A DNA stretch of 41,993 bases. Source: Promethearchaeota archaeon. Lineage in GTDB: Archaea > Asgardarchaeota > Lokiarchaeia > Sigyniarchaeales > SOKP01. The stretch's first letter is position 1. Each line of letters begins with the position of its first letter. The position numbers were made by a program, and so were the translations under genes. Shown here one piece after another: positions 34,444 to 41,993 of the stretch. A model generated the notes under the pieces. It ran no database searches, was not told the DNA's origin, and saw only the letters and a list, made by a program, of their open reading frames with translations. The stretch is taken from positions 1 through 41,993 of the forward strand of contig JAEOTA010000020.1 in the NCBI GenBank assembly GCA_016840085.1, written 5' to 3'.

Positions 34444-36021
34444 ATGGTAGAGTTAGGAAGGAAAATTGGAAGTTTTGTTACTGGCACTTCTTTAGTTAAA
34501 TTAACATTAAGGCAAAAATCAGATCAAGAATTCGAACTAGGACAGCTTTTTATTGCAGGTAAAGATAGAAATGAATATTCAATTTACCAAATTAAGGATT
34601 TATTTTATGGGAGTCAAATTCCCGATAATGTTCTTGAATTAATGGCGGGGTATGGACTAGAAAGAGAAATGGCTGATTTAAAAATATATGAACCTGAATT
34701 ACGAAATTATATATTAGCTCGGGCTAGACCTTTAATATTTGTTAAAGATAATAAATTGTATTTACCAAAAAAATTACCAACGTTCTTCTCAGATACATAC
34801 AATATTGAAGATACACATTTAGAGTTTTTTAAAGAAGAAAAGATTGAAAATCCCTTAAATTTAGGCAAAATTCGTTCTGGCTCAAAAATTTTAAAAACAG
34901 AAGTAAAACTTGAAGCAACAGATGTTTTAAAGCATCACATTCTAATCCCAGCAACCACTGGTAGAGGTAAATCGAATTTAGTAAAAACTATTCTGTATAA
35001 TTTAATGAAAAATGATAATTGTGGTAAACTTGTATTTGATCCTCATAATGAGTATATTGGAACTGGCGCACAGAAAGGATTGAAGGAACATCCAGAAAGC
35101 TCAAAATTTATTGAGTACTATACTATACGATCAATTCCTGGAAAGCTTGATTTAAGGTTTAATGTAAATTTAATAGAACCTATTCATGTAATGGGCAGTC
35201 TTAACTTTACACAACCTCAAATAGAAGCTTTAATAGGTTTTTATCGTTTACATAGAAAAAATTGGATTCAAGCGATTTTTAGTGAAGATACAACTTTGTA
35301 TCCAAGACCTCAAGGACTTCATGGAGGTACTTTAGATGTCATAAGAAGACGGTTATCAATTCTTTTAAGTTTTGGGTTTGATGAATTTAATAACATTATA
35401 GAGAATGGTATTTATACCTTAAATGGATATGAATCAACAATAAGTAATATAGTAAACTCATTAATAAAAGGGAAAACAGTTATTGTTGATACTTCTTTAT
35501 TTGAAGGATCTCGAGAAATTTTTGTTGCTACTATTATCGTTGAAAATATATTTAATGAATATAAAAGATTAAAGTTCAAAGATCAGTTAAAAGATAAGCC
35601 GGTCATAACGATTGTCTTAGAAGAAGCTCCAAGAGTAATAGGAAAAAAAGTATTAGAAACAAGAGATAATGTTTTTGGAAAAATCGCCAGAGAAGGTAGG
35701 AAATTTAATATTGGGTTAATTGGAATAACTCAATTACCAAGTTTAATAGATAGAGAAATTTTAGCGAATATGAACACAAAGATAATCCTTGGAAATGAAA
35801 TGGGACCTGAAAGACGAACTTTAATAGAAAGTTCTGCTCAAGATCTCTCCGATGATAGTCAAACAATAGCAAGTTTAGATATTGGTGAAGCGATTATTAC
35901 TTCAAATTTTACCAAATTTGCAATTCCAATTAAGATCCCATTATTTGAGGATTTATTAAAAAGTAAGCCAGATGAGATTAGATCTGATAAAAAAATAAAA
36001 AAAGTATCTCCCGGTTTTTAA
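34444..36021 (+). CDS. herA: HerA-type hexameric DNA translocase/ATPase
   Basis: The 525-residue protein has an N-terminal beta-barrel-like HAS domain (about 1-135) and a FtsK-like RecA core: Walker A in [17 protein letters not shown] (about 173-189), [12 protein letters not shown], and Walker B in [14 protein letters not shown], then the [16 protein letters not shown] sensor segment near 420. The hexamer pumps DNA to feed the NurA nuclease during end resection. It lies between nurA and mre11 with spacings of 17 and 27 bases, so one transcript is likely. The start [16 protein letters not shown] is typical. Confidence 0.93.
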   Translation: MVELGRKIGSFVTGTSLVKLTLRQKSDQEFELGQLFIAGKDRNEYSIYQIKDLFYGSQIPDNVLELMAGYGLEREMADLKIYEPELRNYILARARPLIFVKDNKLYLPKKLPTFFSDTYNIEDTHLEFFKEEKIENPLNLGKIRSGSKILKTEVKLEATDVLKHHILIPATTGRGKSNLVKTILYNLMKNDNCGKLVFDPHNEYIGTGAQKGLKEHPESSKFIEYYTIRSIPGKLDLRFNVNLIEPIHVMGSLNFTQPQIEALIGFYRLHRKNWIQAIFSEDTTLYPRPQGLHGGTLDVIRRRLSILLSFGFDEFNNIIENGIYTLNGYESTISNIVNSLIKGKTVIVDTSLFEGSREIFVATIIVENIFNEYKRLKFKDQLKDKPVITIVLEEAPRVIGKKVLETRDNVFGKIAREGRKFNIGLIGITQLPSLIDREILANMNTKIILGNEMGPERRTLIESSAQDLSDDSQTIASLDIGEAIITSNFTKFAIPIKIPLFEDLLKSKPDEIRSDKKIKKVSPGF

Positions 36022-36048
36022 AGAATCAAACAATAGAAAGAGAAAAAA

Positions 36049-37347
36049 ATGAAAATTAAATTTGCTCATATATCCGACGCTCATTTAGGTGCTTGGAGAA
36101 ATGAGCGGATAAATGAGTTAGGGTTTAAAGCCTTTGAAAAAACTATAGAGACTATTATTAATGAGGATGTAGATTTTGTCATTATAAGTGGTGACTTATA
36201 TGATGTTAGCAATCCAAGGGTAGAAGTAATAGACTTAGCAACAAAAGAGCTAAAAAAATTGAATGATCATCAAATCCCTGTATATGGAATAATGGGTTCT
36301 CATGATTTTTCTCCCTCAAATAAATCGATGATTAGACCTTTAATTACAGCTGGATTGTTTATAGATGTTTCAAGCGGAGATATTACAGAAAATGGAAAGT
36401 TAAAGTTAAATTTTTCTCAAGACCAAAAAACAAAAATTATGTTGACTGGTTTACGAGCACGAAAACGTAGTCTCGAGATTGAAGATTATAAAATTTTAGA
36501 CATAAATTCTCTGGAAATTGAAAAAGGACCAAAAATCTTCATATTACATACTATGTTAAATGAATTGAAACCTAAAGAGTATAAAGATATGGAATCTGCT
36601 CCTAAATCTTTATTACCTCAAGATTTTGATTATTACGCTGGGGGTCATCTTCATAAAACCCTTCCAGAAAAGTTGAGGGATAATGGTACTACTATGGAAG
36701 TTAGTAAGAAAAATAATATAATTTATCCTGGATGCGTATTTCCAACAGATTTCAGAGAACTTGAAAGAATTAAGTATGGTGGGTTTTGTATAGCATCTGG
36801 TGAAAATAATGGTGAAAAATTAGATTTAAAAATTAAATACAATCCAATCAAAGTAATCGAGGTAGAAAATATTAGTTTGGATTGTACTAATAAGTCTGTG
36901 TTTGAGGTTAGTGATAAACTAAAACATGAATTGTCTCAAAAAGATTTTAATGATAAAATCGTAACTATTAGAATTTTTGGACCTTTATCCTCAGGAAAAA
37001 CATACGAAATAAAATCTAATGAAATTATTCAATTGTTTAAAGATAAAGGAGCTTATGAAGTCTTAGTTAATAAAAGTGCTCTTACAACAGCAGAATATCA
37101 ATCTATTAGTGTTGTATCAGGAGAATCTAATGAAGAAATTGAAACTGCTTTAATAAAAGAACATGCAAGTAAAATAAAAATTGGAAAATATCACGTGGGT
37201 GGAGTGGAAAAAAAGATCCATCAAATATTGAACATACTTGGAACAGAGAGGCAAATAGGAACAAAAGTCATAAATTATAATCAATCTCTAAAACAATCAT
37301 TTTTAAATATATTTGAAATCGATGAACCTCAGGAGCATAAAAAATGA
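36049..37347 (+). CDS. mre11: Mre11 DNA double-strand-break repair nuclease
   Basis: The 432-residue protein has the calcineurin-like phosphoesterase motifs in order: HISDAHLGA (Asp10, His12), IISGDLYDV, MGSHDFSPSN (Ser in place of the usual Asn of GNHD: G-S-H-D), ILHTML and AGGHLHK. It forms the Mre11-Rad50 complex that recognises and processes broken DNA ends. The C-terminal 130 residues should bind Rad50. The stop codon overlaps the rad50 start by four bases (ATGA), so the two are translationally coupled. A purine-rich AGAAAGAGAAAAA stretch precedes the ATG. Confidence 0.93.
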   Translation: MKIKFAHISDAHLGAWRNERINELGFKAFEKTIETIINEDVDFVIISGDLYDVSNPRVEVIDLATKELKKLNDHQIPVYGIMGSHDFSPSNKSMIRPLITAGLFIDVSSGDITENGKLKLNFSQDQKTKIMLTGLRARKRSLEIEDYKILDINSLEIEKGPKIFILHTMLNELKPKEYKDMESAPKSLLPQDFDYYAGGHLHKTLPEKLRDNGTTMEVSKKNNIIYPGCVFPTDFRELERIKYGGFCIASGENNGEKLDLKIKYNPIKVIEVENISLDCTNKSVFEVSDKLKHELSQKDFNDKIVTIRIFGPLSSGKTYEIKSNEIIQLFKDKGAYEVLVNKSALTTAEYQSISVVSGESNEEIETALIKEHASKIKIGKYHVGGVEKKIHQILNILGTERQIGTKVINYNQSLKQSFLNIFEIDEPQEHKK

Positions 37348-39428
37348 TTTTAAAATCTATTGAAATAACTAATGTCAGAAGCATTAGTTGGGAAAAAATT
37401 GATTTTCCTTCATCGACAATGTTATTTTTTGGGGATATTGGGAGTGGAAAATCATCAGTATTAAAATCTATAGAATTTGCATTATTTGGGACATTAACTC
37501 ACGGAGACTTAAGGGGAGATTCTCTTTTAAGAAGGGGTAAAAAATCTGCTTCAGTTGAATTAATGTTTTCTATCAATGGTAATGATTATTCAGTTAAACG
37601 CAGCTTATCGAAGGATAAAAAAGGAAGGGTCTTACAAGAAGAATGCACTTTTATCGATCATAATAAAGGAACTAATATTACTTATGCTCCTACAGATATG
37701 AGAAGAAAAATATTATCTTTACTTTCTTATTCTCTTTCTCGATATGAAAAAGCAAGTAAATTACCTTTATTCAGATACACCGTGTATACTCCACAAGAAC
37801 AATTAAAAGAAATCATTCAAGCTGATCCAAACGAACGATTCGAGATATTAAAGGAAGTTTTTGGGATTGAAAAATATGAAATTGCTCTTAAAAATGTGGA
37901 AATTATTAAAGATTTTTTAAATGACAAAATAAAAGAATTGAAAATAAAAATTGACCAAATTGGCGAACCAGAAGAAGAGATTCTTCAAAAAGAGAAGGAA
38001 ATTAAAGAGGTAAAAAAGATAGTCCATAAGATTGAATCTGAACTTACTTTAAAAGACAACGATATAATATCTCAGGAAAAAATTGTGAATAAAATTCAAG
38101 AGGAGTTAGAAGGATATACTAAAAAATTGATGAAAGTTGAAAATAATGAATCCAATATAAGTGATTATAAGGCAAGACAAAAAAAGACCAATTTAATATT
38201 AAGTAAAATTCGAAAAGAAATCTCTGAAAAAGAAAATGAGATAAAGAATGTAAAAGAATTTAAGTTAAAGACCGAACTTAGTGAAGATGAGTTAGAAAAG
38301 CAATTAGAAAATTTTCAAAATCTAAAATCTCAAAAAGAAAAAGAGCTAGCTCTCATTAAAAAGAAGTTAACTGATGTAGACATATTATTAAAAGAAGGTA
38401 AATGTTCTTTATGTGGACAATCTATACATGAGAAAGATAGATTTGAACAAGAATTCCATGATGCTTCTTTAAATTTGGAAAAAATATCAAATAAAGTTAA
38501 AGAGTTAACTCAAAAAATAAATGATCACAAAAAATCACTCAAAAATATATGTGAATTTCAAAAAAATAAAGATAAAAAAGAATTTTTACAAAATATAATC
38601 TCTGAAAAACAGAAAAGAGAAGCAGATTTAGTTTCTCTTGTAAACGATTTATTCGTTAGAATTGATGAATATCAAAAGGATATAATTGCTATTTTATCAG
38701 AATATGGAACTACTAACCTGCATAAATTTAAAGATTCAGGGAAGGATATAATCAACAAACTAAACTTTGAAAAAGAAAGGTTAAATCAACTGAAATCAGA
38801 CAAAGAATTAACTGGAAATGAACTAAGCGCCCAAAAGAAAAGTATTGAATTTTTAAATGAAGACTTACTGAAATTAAAATCTAACATCCAAAATAAAAAA
38901 ATACTTCAAGATAATCTCATCTATTACTCGCAATTAAAGAATTGGGTAAGTGACCATTTTCCTATCCTTATAAGAGATATTGAAAAAAAGATAATCTCTT
39001 CCAGTGCTTATCACTTTAATTCTTATTTTAAAGAATGGTTTCATGAATTAGTGGAAGATAAAAATATCGAAGTTGAAATTAAGACAGATGACTTTCAACC
39101 AATTGTCTATGTTAATGGTTATGAATCACCTTTTAGAGATTTGTCAGGAGGAGAAAAAAGTGGACTTTCATTAGCTTATCGATTAGCTTTAAATAAAATT
39201 ATAAATGAGAGATACCAAGAAGTAAAAACAAAAGATCTCTTGATACTAGATGAACCTACTGATGGATTCAGCCAACAACAAATTAATCGCATGCAATCTA
39301 TTTTTGAAAAATTAAATACTTCTCAAATGATAATCATTTCTCATGAGAGAAATCTAGATTCTTTTGTTACTGATATTTTCCATTTTGAAAAGGAGAACCA
39401 CGTGACTAAAGTTAGAAAAGAAAGTTAA
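37344..39428 (+). CDS. rad50: Rad50 ATPase, short coiled-coil version
   Basis: The protein is an ABC/SMC-type ATPase of 694 residues. Walker A is GDIGSGKSSVLKS (about 30-42); the zinc hook is KCSLCGQSI with Cys354/Cys357; the signature is LSGGEKSGLSLAYRLAL; Walker B is LLILDEPTDGF; the H-loop is IIISHE. Charged coiled coils run on both sides of the hook. Many archaeal Rad50 proteins are around 850-900 residues, so the coils here are shorter than usual. It works with Mre11, whose gene overlaps it. The start at 37344 is fixed by the overlap and by the immediate IEITNVRSISW strand. Confidence 0.93.
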   Translation: MILKSIEITNVRSISWEKIDFPSSTMLFFGDIGSGKSSVLKSIEFALFGTLTHGDLRGDSLLRRGKKSASVELMFSINGNDYSVKRSLSKDKKGRVLQEECTFIDHNKGTNITYAPTDMRRKILSLLSYSLSRYEKASKLPLFRYTVYTPQEQLKEIIQADPNERFEILKEVFGIEKYEIALKNVEIIKDFLNDKIKELKIKIDQIGEPEEEILQKEKEIKEVKKIVHKIESELTLKDNDIISQEKIVNKIQEELEGYTKKLMKVENNESNISDYKARQKKTNLILSKIRKEISEKENEIKNVKEFKLKTELSEDELEKQLENFQNLKSQKEKELALIKKKLTDVDILLKEGKCSLCGQSIHEKDRFEQEFHDASLNLEKISNKVKELTQKINDHKKSLKNICEFQKNKDKKEFLQNIISEKQKREADLVSLVNDLFVRIDEYQKDIIAILSEYGTTNLHKFKDSGKDIINKLNFEKERLNQLKSDKELTGNELSAQKKSIEFLNEDLLKLKSNIQNKKILQDNLIYYSQLKNWVSDHFPILIRDIEKKIISSSAYHFNSYFKEWFHELVEDKNIEVEIKTDDFQPIVYVNGYESPFRDLSGGEKSGLSLAYRLALNKIINERYQEVKTKDLLILDEPTDGFSQQQINRMQSIFEKLNTSQMIIISHERNLDSFVTDIFHFEKENHVTKVRKES

Positions 39429-39502
39429 AACAGGTTCTAAAAAAAATGTAAACTATAAGTAAAGATATCTTTCACTTTTTAATTATTATAATAAATTTGT
39501 TC

Positions 39503-39522
39503 AATATTAATTGGTTAATATT
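39503..39522. terminator. Small hairpin between rad50 and the opposing histone-fold gene
   Basis: AATATTAA (39503-39510) and TTAATATT (39515-39522) form perfect 8-base arms around TTGG. T-rich tracts follow within 20 bases. It sits in the 179-base gap between convergent genes and may help end both transcripts, but A/T-only arms can arise by chance in such DNA. Confidence 0.35.
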
Positions 39523-39607
39523 CTGATTTCTACTTTTTTCCTTTTGAAATTTATAAATTTATCTTAGAGAATTATAAAAATAAAAAAAAATTGTTAAGAA
39601 AGAGAGA

Positions 39608-39802
39608 TTATAAATCTCGTGCCTTTACAGTCTTTCGATTATTTGCTTTTGCTCGATTTATAGCCTTATCAAGAATTCCCATAATTATACCATTAAAGGT
39701 ATCTCCATCAAGGATACCACTACTGGTATTACATTCTTTTCCTTTAATATATTCTCTTACCTTTGATTTCACAAACAAGGGTTCCGTGGCTTTTTTTGCC
39801 AT
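39608..39802 (-). CDS. Small histone-fold protein
   Basis: The 64-residue basic protein matches a minimal histone fold: helix 1 VKSKVREYIKGK, the long helix 2 TFNGIIMGILDKAINRAKANN and the loop RKTVKARDL that in histones carries the R-K-T DNA/structural motif. The chain ends just after this loop, as in the short DUF1931-like/face-to-face histone group of archaea and bacteria, so helix 3 is reduced to almost nothing. Such proteins dimerise or tetramerise and are thought to bridge or bind DNA. The start MAKKATEPLF is preceded by a GAGGAAG ribosome binding site. It faces the rad50 gene. Confidence 0.7.
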   Translation of the reverse strand: MAKKATEPLFVKSKVREYIKGKECNTSSGILDGDTFNGIIMGILDKAINRAKANNRKTVKARDL

Positions 39803-40220
39803 TTTTGATCTTCCTCTTTTTAAATTTTTTCAAGATTTTATTAAATTTCGGGTTTAAAATTAAGTTAAATTAATTTTAGTTAAGTATTAATTTTTCAACT
39901 GTATTATTAAATCTTTGTAATTTTATCATAACTTGTTTAATTTCCCTTTTTTCTTCAGAATTATTGGATAATTTTTGAGTATTGAAAATATTAAAATAAT
40001 TGTCAAAAGGATGAAAAAATCCAAGTTTGGATATTTATAATAAAAGTTTATTTGTTCATAACTCAAACAGTGAAACTTACTTAAAAAATCATAAAAAATT
40101 TACTTAAGTATTATTTAAGATATCAATTATTTAAAATATTATAAAATGAAAGAGTATAATAATAAAAAAAAAGTAAGATTGTTGTTATTTTGTTTTAGCG
40201 AAGAAAAAATGTTCCTCTAT
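39803..40220. other. Intergenic stretch with the histone-gene promoter
   Basis: These 418 bases are about as AT-rich as the rest and lack plausible reading frames. On the minus strand, GAGGAAG (39810-39816) is a Shine-Dalgarno site for the histone-fold gene, and AAATTTAAAAA just upstream (around 39818-39830) is A/T-rich. The part near 40220 holds T-runs behind the Alba gene. No RNA gene was recognised. Confidence 0.5.
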
Positions 40221-40499
40221 TTATTTTGGTGGAGCGAGTACTATTTCAATGCTAGAAACATTGTTACTTTGTCCATTTTCTCCTTCTAATTGTTCTGTGC
40301 TTAATTTGATGTCCTTATATTCTGTACCTTTTAAAAAACGATTTCGTAAAATTTCACATACATCAACTGCATGAGAAATTGCTCTACCACGAGCCTTAAC
40401 GGTACAATCCTCGCCTTTGTTAAGGATCATCATCGTGGCCATCACGTAATTCATAGTTGGGCGACGACCAACAAAGACAGCATTTTCTTCTTTTGACAT
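40221..40499 (-). CDS. albA: Alba chromatin protein
   Basis: The 92-residue protein is a clear Alba: VFVGRRPTMNYVMATMMIL at residues 8-26, then the signature KARGRAISHAVDVCEILRNRF and VSSIEIVLAPP at the end (in parts KARGRAISHAVD and VCEILRNRF). Alba dimers coat DNA and RNA in archaea. The loop that usually reads GKKP, whose lysine is acetylated in Sulfolobus, is GRRP here. The gene has an AGAGGAAA ribosome binding site and a TATA-like box upstream. It is the second chromatin-protein gene in this stretch, on the same strand as the histone-fold gene about 420 bases away. Confidence 0.95.
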   Translation of the reverse strand: MSKEENAVFVGRRPTMNYVMATMMILNKGEDCTVKARGRAISHAVDVCEILRNRFLKGTEYKDIKLSTEQLEGENGQSNNVSSIEIVLAPPK

Positions 40500-40502
40500 T
40501 TT

Positions 40503-40554
40503 AATTTCCTCTTTAGATATATAATTTTTGTTGTATTTCTATTTTTTTATATGC
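40503..40554 (-). promoter_or_regulatory. Promoter and ribosome binding site of the Alba gene
   Basis: On the minus strand GCATATAAAAAAA (40542-40554) is a good archaeal TATA box, and AAAGAGGAAATT (40503-40514) carries the Shine-Dalgarno site just before the ATG at 40499. The spacing implies a short 5' leader, unlike the leaderless look of many genes here, and fits strong expression. Confidence 0.55.
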
Positions 40555-40590
40555 TTTTTTGTATTTGTGTATTGCGTATTGAAGTTTTAA

Positions 40591-40611
40591 CGTAATTTGT
40601 TTAAAATTACG
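40591..40611. promoter_or_regulatory. Inverted repeat upstream of the Alba promoter
   Basis: CGTAATTT (40591-40598) and AAATTACG (40604-40611) are perfect 8-base arms around a 5-base spacer. It lies about 40 bases upstream of the Alba TATA box and could be a regulator site; being G/C-containing at both tips, it is less likely to be chance than the A/T-only repeats nearby. Confidence 0.35.
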
Positions 40612-40849
40612 GTAATAACATTCTTTTTAAAATTAAGGAAATGTTTTAAATTTTATTGTCTGATTAATATAGTTTTGGATAAATTGCAGTAATTTCACAT
40701 TTGTATCATTTTTAGTATTTTCCAAAAGAATTATGAGATCTTATGAGTTGAGAATTTTTTATAGAAAATTTCTTAGTTAATTTACTAAACTTATTTTAAA
40801 TAGTTTTAAATAATTTAGATTAATCATAAATAATAACACACTTATTGGT

Positions 40850-41993
40850 GTGAAATCCTTGTATAAAAAAAAAATTGAAAAAAGAAAAAAAATTACGGCT
40901 TTAGTGATCTCACTAATACTATTATTCATATTTAGCTTTAAACTCAATAATGTAACAACTGAAGGAAATAAAGGTGATAATAATAAGCTGAAGAGTTCTG
41001 CCATAACTCTTCCCATTTTCATTGATGATCTTGGTGGTGGAGATTATACATGGGAAGAAGCTGCAAGTCAAGATTGGTGTAGTGGTTCAGGTACTGATGT
41101 GGATCCTTATCTACTCGAAAATTTAGAAATAGATGGTGAGGGTACTGATAGTGGTATATTAATTGAAAATTCTGAAGCATATTTCACAATTCGAGATTGT
41201 ACAATTTATAATACAGTATATATTCCTGATGCAGGAATCTATCTATATAATGTTACTAATGGTAAAATAACCGGGAACAATTGTTCTAACAATGAAATGG
41301 GAATAAGAGTTAGAGAGAGTTCCTATGTTGAGATTACTGGAAATATAATAGATAGTCCCGATGATTCAGTAGGAATATCTTTAATCTATAGTCATAACAA
41401 TATAATTTATGGGAATACAATAAAAGATAAATATCAAGGGATTCAACTTGAGGTAAGTTCTCATAATACCATTTCGGGAAACAACGTCCTTGAATGTAGT
41501 AATTTTGGAATTATTGTACTTAATTGTTATGCAAATAATGTTTCAGGGAATATTGCAAATAATAATACATTTGGAGTTGGCATAGTTTCTTATATGGGTT
41601 CATGCTATAACAATACCGTTATTGACAATACAGCTAACTTTAATGGACAAAATGGAATCTGGTTATTGGAAAGTTGGAACAATCTTATCCGGGAAAACAG
41701 CGTATCTGAAAACTTTGGGGAAGGTATATTTTTAGATTCCAGTGATAATAATGTATTATCGGGTAATATTATCTCTAATAATTTTTATGCGGGAATCTCA
41801 TTAGTAACTGCTGTGGGTTATTGGGGTAGTGATCTAAATAACATTACTAACAATATTATATATGAAAACTATGGGCATGGAATTAATTTAGATGATGAGT
41901 GCCAGAGTAATAATATCTGGGATAATGAGATCTATGAAAATGGAATGAACGGTATAAATTTACTAGAAACCGGTTTTAATGATATCTATGGAA
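40850..41993 (+). CDS. Secreted right-handed parallel beta-helix (NosD/PbH1-like) protein, 3' end outside window
   Basis: The frame is open from 40814 to the end of the window; the best start is GTG at 40850 (a TTG at 40859 is possible). The N-terminus is a signal peptide: KSLYKKKIEKRKK followed by the hydrophobic ITALVISLILLFIFSF. After a linker (LPIFIDDLGGGDYTWEEAA) come at least ten imperfect repeats of 22-25 residues of the PbH1 type, for example GIYLYNVTNGKITGNN, GISLIYSHNNIIYGNT, GIFLDSSDNNVLSGNI, with stacked Asn and Gly. This fold serves carbohydrate binding or cleavage or structural surface roles. The C-terminus, where any anchor would be, is outside the window. Confidence 0.85.
   Translation, partial: MKSLYKKKIEKRKKITALVISLILLFIFSFKLNNVTTEGNKGDNNKLKSSAITLPIFIDDLGGGDYTWEEAASQDWCSGSGTDVDPYLLENLEIDGEGTDSGILIENSEAYFTIRDCTIYNTVYIPDAGIYLYNVTNGKITGNNCSNNEMGIRVRESSYVEITGNIIDSPDDSVGISLIYSHNNIIYGNTIKDKYQGIQLEVSSHNTISGNNVLECSNFGIIVLNCYANNVSGNIANNNTFGVGIVSYMGSCYNNTVIDNTANFNGQNGIWLLESWNNLIRENSVSENFGEGIFLDSSDNNVLSGNIISNNFYAGISLVTAVGYWGSDLNNITNNIIYENYGHGINLDDECQSNNIWDNEIYENGMNGINLLETGFNDIYG

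Larger units (their letters stand above)
40500..40849. other. Divergent intergenic stretch between Alba and the beta-helix gene
   Basis: These 350 bases hold the Alba promoter, an inverted repeat (40591-40611) and, toward 40850, the presumed promoter of the secreted beta-helix protein. No gene or RNA is recognised in the rest. Confidence 0.5.

Noticed and set aside
39591..39857. Plus-strand reading frame of 88 codons
   Set aside because: It is the antisense of the histone-fold gene, which has a ribosome binding site and family motifs.
40777..41022. Minus-strand reading frame of 81 codons with hydrophobic content
   Set aside because: It overlaps the signal-peptide region of the plus-strand beta-helix protein, whose repeats and signal peptide are convincing; the hydrophobic look is the complement of that segment.
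1..41993. tRNA, rRNA and CRISPR arrays
   Set aside because: I looked for T-loop-like GGTTCGA motifs and regularly spaced repeats. The few GGTTCGA-like hits (for example near 2230) fall inside coding sequence without cloverleaf partners, and no spaced repeat array is present.
41200..41993. Tandem DNA repeat at the right end
   Set aside because: The periodic pattern is at the protein level (PbH1 beta-helix turns); the bases themselves do not form a nucleotide tandem repeat.

Overview
The window is AT-rich archaeal DNA, and its gene content points to an Asgard archaeon, most likely of the Lokiarchaeia type. The archaeal core is a NurA-HerA-Mre11-Rad50 repair operon, an Alba chromatin protein, a wyosine-pathway Taw2-like enzyme and an ADP-forming acyl-CoA synthetase alpha subunit. 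Eukaryote-flavoured pieces sit among these: a single gelsolin-like domain, a protein resembling the N-terminal GIFT domain of IFT52, a small histone-fold protein, an isoprenylcysteine-methyltransferase-like membrane enzyme and a LURP-one (LOR) domain protein. No rRNA, tRNA, CRISPR array or insertion sequence was recognised. The assignment to Asgard archaea is an inference from gene families and composition.

Region 1 (1-10.4 kb) is metabolic. It has a 5'-truncated MtaA-like zinc methyltransferase with its corrinoid protein, a DUF2804 protein, an M29 aminopeptidase, a class III (glutamate-1-semialdehyde-type) aminotransferase, an FGGY sugar kinase, a nitronate-monooxygenase-like flavoenzyme and an acyl-CoA synthetase (ADP-forming) alpha subunit. 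Region 2 (10.4-15 kb) is accessory. A VapBC toxin-antitoxin pair has a palindromic operator over its TATA box and is bounded downstream by a 76-bp copy of the 3' end of the acyl-CoA synthetase gene. Then come a LOR protein, a membrane-anchored DNRLRE-type surface protein and an AMP-forming acyl-CoA synthetase. That last gene is interrupted by a 30-nt in-frame insert carrying a TAG codon in the loop of a predicted hairpin.

Region 3 (15-30.8 kb) mixes RNA and DNA modification genes (Taw2, a Trm11-like methyltransferase, endonuclease III), membrane enzymes (rhomboid, ICMT-like), a PCMT-like protein with a coiled-coil tail, a DJ-1/PfpI protein, a second URO-D family protein, a large cytosolic beta-rich protein, a YkgJ-type cysteine-cluster protein, a small nuclease-fold protein, the gelsolin domain and an HdrD-like iron-sulfur protein. 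Region 4 (30.8-42 kb) is genome maintenance: a UvrD-type helicase, the nurA-herA-mre11-rad50 operon, then a histone-fold gene and an Alba gene on the opposite strand. The window ends inside a secreted parallel beta-helix protein.

The most unusual observations are the TAG-containing 30-nt hairpin insert in an otherwise intact acyl-CoA synthetase gene, the duplicated gene tail downstream of VapBC, the IFT52-like and gelsolin-like genes, and two chromatin-protein genes next to the double-strand-break resection operon.
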